A DNA stretch of 5,114 nucleotides, from contig JBGOUJ010000572.1 in NCBI GenBank assembly GCA_041477005.1, positions 1 to 5,114 on the forward strand. The letters run 5' to 3'. Below are positions 1 to 5,114 of the stretch, in pieces (position 1 is the stretch's first letter; every line of letters starts with the position of its first letter). Position numbers and translations under genes: made by a program. Below the pieces are notes generated by a model. It made no database searches, was not told where the DNA came from, and was given only the letters and a program-made list of their open reading frames with translations. Origin of the DNA: JBGOUJ01 sp041477005 (GTDB lineage Bacteria; Acidobacteriota; Terriglobia; Bryobacterales; JACQDG01).

Positions 1-258
1 CCGGTGTCGCCGATCGGCCGGCGCAGGCGCACCTGCCTGCTTCGCTTCCCCCATCTGGTCTCCCAGGGCGGCCGGCCGGCGCCGCACCGCGAGCTGCTGC
101 AGGCCGTCTGGGGGCCGGACTACGGCGATGAATCCGACTACCTGCGCGTCTTCATCAATCACCTCCGCAAGAAGCTCGAGCCGAACCCTGCCAAGCCCAA
201 ATACATACTGACCGAGCCGTGGGTCGGGTACCGCTTCGCCGAGCCGGAAAAAGCATAA
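1..258 (+). CDS. kdpE: KdpE-type response regulator, C-terminal DNA-binding domain (5' partial)
   Basis: This is the 3' end of an OmpR/PhoB-family response regulator; the receiver domain lies before the window. The winged-helix part is clear from base 55: LVSQGGRPAPHRELLQAVWG, then the recognition-helix stretch DYLRVFINHLRKKLE (about 139-180), and the C-terminal hairpin TEPWVGYRF before TAA at 256-258. In E. coli KdpE the matching parts are WGPN..., YLRIYMGHLRQKLE and TETGIGYRF, so assignment to KdpE is good and is backed by the kdpFABC genes that follow. The family role is to bind the kdp promoter when phosphorylated by the sensor kinase KdpD, switching on K+ uptake under K+ limitation. KdpD is not in the window. 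The first 18 codons (SPIGRRRRTCLLRFPH before LVSQ) fit the family poorly; about six extra residues sit where LTPxEFxLLRHLVSQ is expected, possibly from indels or sequence error near the edge. Confidence 0.88.
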   Translation, partial: PVSPIGRRRRTCLLRFPHLVSQGGRPAPHRELLQAVWGPDYGDESDYLRVFINHLRKKLEPNPAKPKYILTEPWVGYRFAEPEKA

Positions 259-273
259 GAAAATCGCAAGTCT

Positions 274-292
274 TTCTTAACGACTTCTTAAC
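274..292 (+). promoter_or_regulatory. Putative KdpE operator: two TTCTTAAC copies, 11-bp period
   Basis: TTCTTAAC occurs at 274-281 and again exactly at 285-292, an 11-bp direct repeat and the most A+T-rich patch in this G+C-rich window. Tandem half-sites one helical turn apart are the usual target of OmpR/PhoB-type dimers, and the E. coli KdpE site is also an 11-bp-spaced T-rich pair (TTTATA/TTTACA, from memory). It lies directly after kdpE and before the transport genes, so I infer that KdpE activates the downstream operon from here. A poor -10 candidate, TACGCT (304-309), sits 11 bases downstream; the repeat would then overlap the -35 position, as in PhoB-type activation. The promoter itself is not convincing by sequence. 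Confidence 0.55.
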
Positions 293-317
293 AGCCTGTC
301 CCGTACGCTGGTCTTGG

Positions 318-803
318 ATGGCCGCTAGGAACAGAAGCGGGATCGGGAACGGCAGCGGCAGGCCGCTGTTGCTCGATGCGAAGCGCCTGCGCGGTTTCCA
401 GGACTTACGCGGCGAGCAGCGCCTTCCGGTATTTGTGCCCTACACCACGCCCGAGCTCACCGGGGCCGCGCTGGAGGCCGCCGCGGCGCTCACCCGGAGT
501 CTCCGAGCCACCGCGGTCCTGCTGGCCGTCCACGTGGTGCCGATTCTGCTGCCGCTCGAGGAACCCAATGTTCCCAGGGAGTATCTGGAGCAGCGGCTCA
601 GGGCTATCGCGGCGGAGAGCGCCATACCGGTTCGCGTCGAGCTGGTGTTCACCCGGGATCCGGAAACCGGGCTTCGGCAGGCCCTGGCCCCCGAATCGCT
701 GGTGCTGATTGCCACCCGGAAACGATGGTGGAAGACAGCCGAAGAAAAGATGGCTCGTTTTCTGGCGCGAGAGGGCCATAGCGTCTTGTTGGTGACGGTC
801 TGA
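318..803 (+). CDS. Stand-alone universal-stress-like protein of the kdp operon
   Basis: This is a 161-residue soluble alpha/beta protein. From about residue 36 it reads like a universal stress protein (USP) fold: strand VFVPY, helix with TPELTGAALEAAAALTRSL, strand AVLLAVHVVP, a PLEEPNVPREYLEQRLRAI helix, strand VRVELVF, then SLVLIATRKRWWKTAEEKMARFLAREGHSVLLVTV. The usual USP ATP loop (Gly-x2-Gly-x9-Gly-Ser/Thr) is replaced by ATRKRWWKTAEEK, so nucleotide binding is unlikely. KdpD contains a USP domain, so a role in sensing or tuning Kdp is a reasonable but untested inference. The start is uncertain: ATG 318 lacks a clear ribosome site and adds about 35 low-complexity residues ahead of the first strand, while TTG 369 is the only other in-frame near-upstream choice. 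The stop at 801-803 abuts the ribosome site of the next small gene, which supports co-transcription. The catalytic or binding role is unknown. Confidence 0.72.
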   Translation: MAARNRSGIGNGSGRPLLLDAKRLRGFQDLRGEQRLPVFVPYTTPELTGAALEAAAALTRSLRATAVLLAVHVVPILLPLEEPNVPREYLEQRLRAIAAESAIPVRVELVFTRDPETGLRQALAPESLVLIATRKRWWKTAEEKMARFLAREGHSVLLVTV

Positions 804-814
804 AGGGAGCAACC

Positions 815-898
815 ATGCTGGATCTGGCTTTGATATTCACAGTGCTCCTGCTCGCCGCCGTGAGCTGGGCTTACGTCCGAGGGTGTGACCGTCTGTAG
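815..898 (+). CDS. 27-residue single-helix membrane mini-protein ending YVRGCDRL
   Basis: The ORF runs from ATG 815 to TAG 896-898 and has an excellent ribosome site, AGGGAG at 804-809, five bases before the start. The peptide begins MLDLALIFTVLLLAAVSWAYV and ends RGCDRL: one hydrophobic helix (about residues 3-21) followed by a short, charged tail with a single Cys. The positive tail suggests that the C-terminus faces the cytoplasm. I recall similar short peptides ending in YVRGCxRL just upstream of kdpF in other bacteria, often left unannotated; this is recollection, not a search. It resembles KdpF in size and layout but lacks the KdpF tail (YLVYALLRPERF). Position in the operon suggests an accessory or assembly subunit of the Kdp complex, unproven. 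Its TAG stop is at the natural end, which argues that TAG is a normal stop in this genome. Confidence 0.75.
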   Translation: MLDLALIFTVLLLAAVSWAYVRGCDRL

Positions 899-957
899 AG
901 GCGCTGACCGCGCGGCACTGCAAAGGGTCAACGGTCTCGGTCGTGGAGAGGTGCTGG

Positions 958-1041
958 ATGGAATATGTAGTGGGAGGCATTCTTTCGGTGCTGCTGGGCG
1001 CCTATCTGGTTTACGCTCTGCTGCGCCCGGAGCGGTTTTGA
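958..1041 (+). CDS. kdpF: K+-transporting ATPase small subunit KdpF
   Basis: This is a 27-residue peptide, MEYVVGGILSVLLGAYLVYA then LLRPERF, stopping at TGA 1039-1041. It is one transmembrane helix with the KdpF signature GxYLVYALLxPExF; E. coli KdpF (29 residues) ends GYLVYALINAEAF. In the family it is a lipid-like stabilising subunit of the KdpFABC complex in the inner membrane, lying next to KdpA. The ribosome site GGAGAGG (945-951) precedes ATG 958 by about six bases and fixes the start. kdpA follows after 12 bases, the standard kdpF-kdpA arrangement. The 59 bases between the preceding mini-gene and this start hold no other feature that I can support. Confidence 0.93.
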   Translation: MEYVVGGILSVLLGAYLVYALLRPERF

Positions 1042-2001
1042 GAGGAGAATGCGATGACGACTGACGGGCTCCTCCAAATTGCAACATTCTTCCTTGTTAT
1101 TCTGGCCCTGACCAAACCGGTCGGCGCTTTCATGGAGCGGGTGTTCGAGGGCCGGCGGACGTGGCTCCATCCCGTGCTGCGGCCGCTCGAGCGGCTGATT
1201 TACGGCGCCTGCGGCATCAATGAGGAACGAGAGCAGCGGTGGACCGAATACGCCGGCTCCCTGCTCGCCTTCAGCCTGGTCAGCCTGTTGCTTACGTACC
1301 TGATTCAGCGGATACAGGGCATTCTGCCCCTGAATCCGCAGGGATTCGGCACGCTGCACCCTCCGCAAGGCGCCACCCCGCTAAGCCCGGACCTCGCTTT
1401 CAACACCGCCGTCAGTTTCACGACCAATACCAACTGGCAATCCTATGTGCCGGAGACCACCATGAGCTATCTGACGCAAATGATGGCTCTGGCCACCCAC
1501 AACTTTTTCTCCGCCGCCGCCGGGATCGCCGTCGCCCTGGCGCTCACTCGGGGTTTCGCCCTGCACACCGTCGAGACGATCGGCAACTTCTGGGTCGATC
1601 TGACCCGGGCCACCGTCTACCTGTTGCTGCCGCTTTCGATTGCCGGCGCTCTCCTGCTCGTCTCGCAGGGCGTGATTCAGAATTTCAGCCCCTACCTGAA
1701 GGCCACCACGCCCGAAGGCGCGGTCCAGACTATCGCCCAAGGACCGGTCGCTTCGCAGGAGGCGATCAAGATGATCGGCACCAACGGCGGAGGCTTTTTC
1801 AACGCCAACTCAGCCCACCCCTACGAGAACCCGACGCCGCTGTCGAATTTCCTCCAAATGGTTTTCATTTTCCTCATCCCGGCGGGCTTGACCTACACCT
1901 TCGGCCGGATGGTGAAGAATACGCGGCAGGGCTGGGCGCTATTCGGCGCCATGAGCACTTTGTTCCTGGCCGGCGCCCTGGTGACCTACAGCGCGGAGCA
2001 A

Positions 2002-2004
2002 TAG
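2002..2004 (+). other. kdpA: In-frame amber codon inside kdpA
   Basis: The codons here are GCG GAG CAA TAG GGC AAC CCC, reading A-E-Q-stop-G-N-P. The frame from ATG 1054 is open up to this point and continues open for 308 codons after it with conserved KdpA sequence throughout. CAG (Gln) to TAG is a single C-to-T transition. The preceding mini-gene ends naturally in TAG, so a genome-wide reassignment of TAG is unlikely. Confidence 0.95.
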
Positions 2005-2049
2005 GGCAACCCCATCCTGGCTCAATTGGGGATCGAGCGGCAGCCCACA

Positions 2050-2133
2050 GCCGCCGAGCCCGGGGGCAACGCCGCCCGGCCTGGGGGAAACGCCGCCCAG
2101 CCCGGGGGCAACGCCGCCCAGCCCGGGGGCAAC
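2050..2133 (+). repeat. Four in-frame 21-bp tandem repeats in kdpA (AAxPGGN)
   Basis: Four adjacent 21-bp units lie at 2050-2070, 2071-2091, 2092-2112 and 2113-2133, encoding AAEPGGN, AARPGGN, AAQPGGN and AAQPGGN. Units 3 and 4 are identical, unit 1 differs from them at one base and unit 2 at three. Being a multiple of three, the array keeps the kdpA frame. It ends directly at ATG GAG GGC AAA (MEGK), so the conserved GGN before MEGKE in KdpA is probably the original copy that was duplicated. The segment leads into the third pore helix, so I infer a flexible loop on the outer (periplasmic) face. Confidence 0.95.
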
Positions 2134-2934
2134 ATGGAGGGCAAAGAGGTGCGCTTCGGCATCGCCTCCTCGGCGCTGTTCGCCACCGTTACCACCGACG
2201 CGAGCTGCGGCGCTGTCAACTCCATGCACGACAGTTTCACGCCGCTCGGCGGGCTGGTTCCCCTGGTCAACATCGAGCTCGGGGAAGTGATCTTCGGCGG
2301 GGTCGGGGCCGGGCTTTACGGAATGCTGATGTTCGCCATCCTCGCCGTCTTCATCGCCGGATTGATGGTGGGGCGGACGCCGGAGTACCTGGGCAAGAAA
2401 ATCGAGCAGAAGGAAGTGAAGATGGTCATGCTCGCTATCCTCATCCTGGCCGCGAGCATTCTGTTGTTTTCCGGCGCCGGCGCCGTGGCGAACTTCGCCA
2501 AGAACGGCTGGGTGAATCCCCCCGGGCCGGCGACCGCAAACCTCAACAACAACGGGCCGCACGGGCTTTCGGAGATCCTTTACACCTACAGCAGCGGCAC
2601 CGGCAACAACGGCAGCGCCTTTGCCGGGATCAACCCCAATACGCCGTGGTTCAACATCACCATCGGCCTGGCCATGTGGATCGGCCGGTTCCTGATGATC
2701 ATTCCGCTGCTGGCCGTGGCGGGGAGCCTGGCCCGGAAAAAGCTGGTGCCGGCTTCGGCCGGCACGTTGCCCACCGACGGCGGCCTGTTCGTCGGTCTGC
2801 TCGTGGTGGTGGTCCTGATCGTGGGCGCTTTAACTTTTTTCCCGGCGCTGTCGCTCGGCCCCGTCGTGGAGCATTTTCTGATGCAGGAGCACAAGCTCTT
2901 TTCGATGCTGGTGTTCACGCCCTGGACCTGACCT

Positions 2935-5034
<2,100 letters not shown>

Positions 5035-5042
5035 AGGAGAGG
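5035..5042 (+). promoter_or_regulatory. Strong ribosome binding site for kdpC
   Basis: AGGAGAGG directly follows the kdpB TAA and lies four bases before ATG 5047. Together with the KdpC-like first residues it fixes the kdpC start. It contrasts with kdpB, which has no comparable site. Confidence 0.8.
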
Positions 5043-5046
5043 CCGC

Positions 5047-5114
5047 ATGCTCAAACAACTCCTGCCCGCCGTGAGAATGACGCTGGCGCTGACGGCGCTG
5101 ACCGGGTTGCTCTA
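5047..5114 (+). CDS. kdpC: K+-transporting ATPase subunit KdpC, N-terminus (3' partial)
   Basis: Only 22 complete codons are present: MLKQLLPAVRMTLALTALTG then LL, cut by the window edge. The pattern is a short basic N-terminus followed by a single membrane helix with the ALTxLTGLL(Y) wording typical of KdpC. KdpC is the single-span subunit with a large outer domain that helps KdpFABC bind K+ and ATP with high affinity. The 12-base gap from kdpB and the strong ribosome site indicate the usual kdpABC order in one transcript. Nothing can be said about the rest of the protein. Confidence 0.9.
   Translation, partial: MLKQLLPAVRMTLALTALTGLL

Larger units (their letters stand above)
1054..2931 (+). 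pseudogene. kdpA: K+-transporting ATPase channel subunit KdpA, interrupted by in-frame TAG
   Basis: KdpA is the K+-selecting, channel-like membrane subunit. The start is ATG 1054 behind AGGAG at 1043-1047, and the natural end is TGA 2929-2931, giving 626 codons including both stops (E. coli has 557 residues). All four filter loops are recognisable, counting the internal stop as residue 317: TTNTNWQ (123-129), GTNGGGFFNAN (242-252), TTDASCGAVN (380-389) and GTGNNGSAFAG (515-525). TAG at 2002-2004 ends the first part after 316 residues, just past a membrane helix, with two filter loops on each side. Relatives read AEQQGNP here, so a single CAG-to-TAG change explains it. No other stop or frameshift is visible. 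A four-copy AAxPGGN repeat (residues 333-360) adds length before NMEGKEVRFGI. The gene may be inactive, rescued by readthrough or reinitiation, or intact with a base error; the call as a broken gene is provisional. Confidence 0.85.

Noticed and set aside
905..930. TGACC/GGTCA inverted copies between the mini-gene and kdpF
   Set aside because: Only five paired bases around a 16-base loop, with no T run. Too weak for a terminator or a regulatory RNA.
440..1087. A 215-codon open frame on the - strand over the USP-like gene and mini-genes
   Set aside because: Low-complexity Ser/Arg/Pro translation. The + strand genes here have good ribosome sites and family signatures.
2002..2004. TAG read as pyrrolysine or as evidence of an alternative genetic code
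   Set aside because: Relatives have Gln at this place, a single C-to-T change explains it, and another gene in the window ends naturally in TAG. Nothing here supports a recoding signal.
2050..2133. Tandem repeats considered as a CRISPR array or mobile-element trace
   Set aside because: The units are directly adjacent with no spacers and keep the kdpA reading frame, so this is an ordinary in-frame coding repeat.

Overview
This window holds most of a kdp locus, which encodes the high-affinity, ATP-driven K+ uptake system KdpFABC. All genes are on the + strand, in the order 3' end of kdpE, a stand-alone universal-stress-like gene, a 27-codon membrane mini-gene, kdpF, kdpA, kdpB and the first codons of kdpC. 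The DNA is G+C-rich (about two thirds by eye). Gene order, the strong GGAG-type ribosome sites and the protein wording (for example TEPWVGYRF at the KdpE end) suggest a soil or sediment bacterium, perhaps Acidobacteriota. That placement is from memory of similar loci and is weak.

Region by region: 1-258 is the C-terminal DNA-binding domain of a KdpE-type response regulator. The gap at 259-317 carries two exact TTCTTAAC copies with an 11-bp period, the layout expected for a KdpE operator, so the regulator probably controls the genes just downstream. 318-803 is a small alpha/beta protein resembling the universal-stress domain found inside KdpD, without the ATP-binding glycine motif. 815-898 and 958-1041 are two consecutive 27-residue, single-helix membrane peptides; the second is KdpF, the first ends in YVRGCDRL. 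1054-2931 is kdpA, 2935-5034 is kdpB, and kdpC starts at 5047 and runs off the window.

The most notable point is that kdpA is interrupted by one in-frame TAG at 2002-2004, where relatives would read Gln (AEQ-Q-GNP). The frame stays open and conserved on both sides. Two of the four K+ filter loops lie before the stop and two after it, so the terminated product alone cannot form the channel. About 45 bases later there is a four-copy, 21-bp in-frame tandem repeat (AAxPGGN) just before the conserved NMEGKE motif. KdpB keeps every catalytic residue I checked. The system is therefore either very recently inactivated, rescued by suppression or reinitiation, or affected by a base-calling error. I see no wholly new defence or mobile system here. 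The less described parts are the mini-protein, the stand-alone USP-like protein, and the amber codon plus repeat in kdpA.
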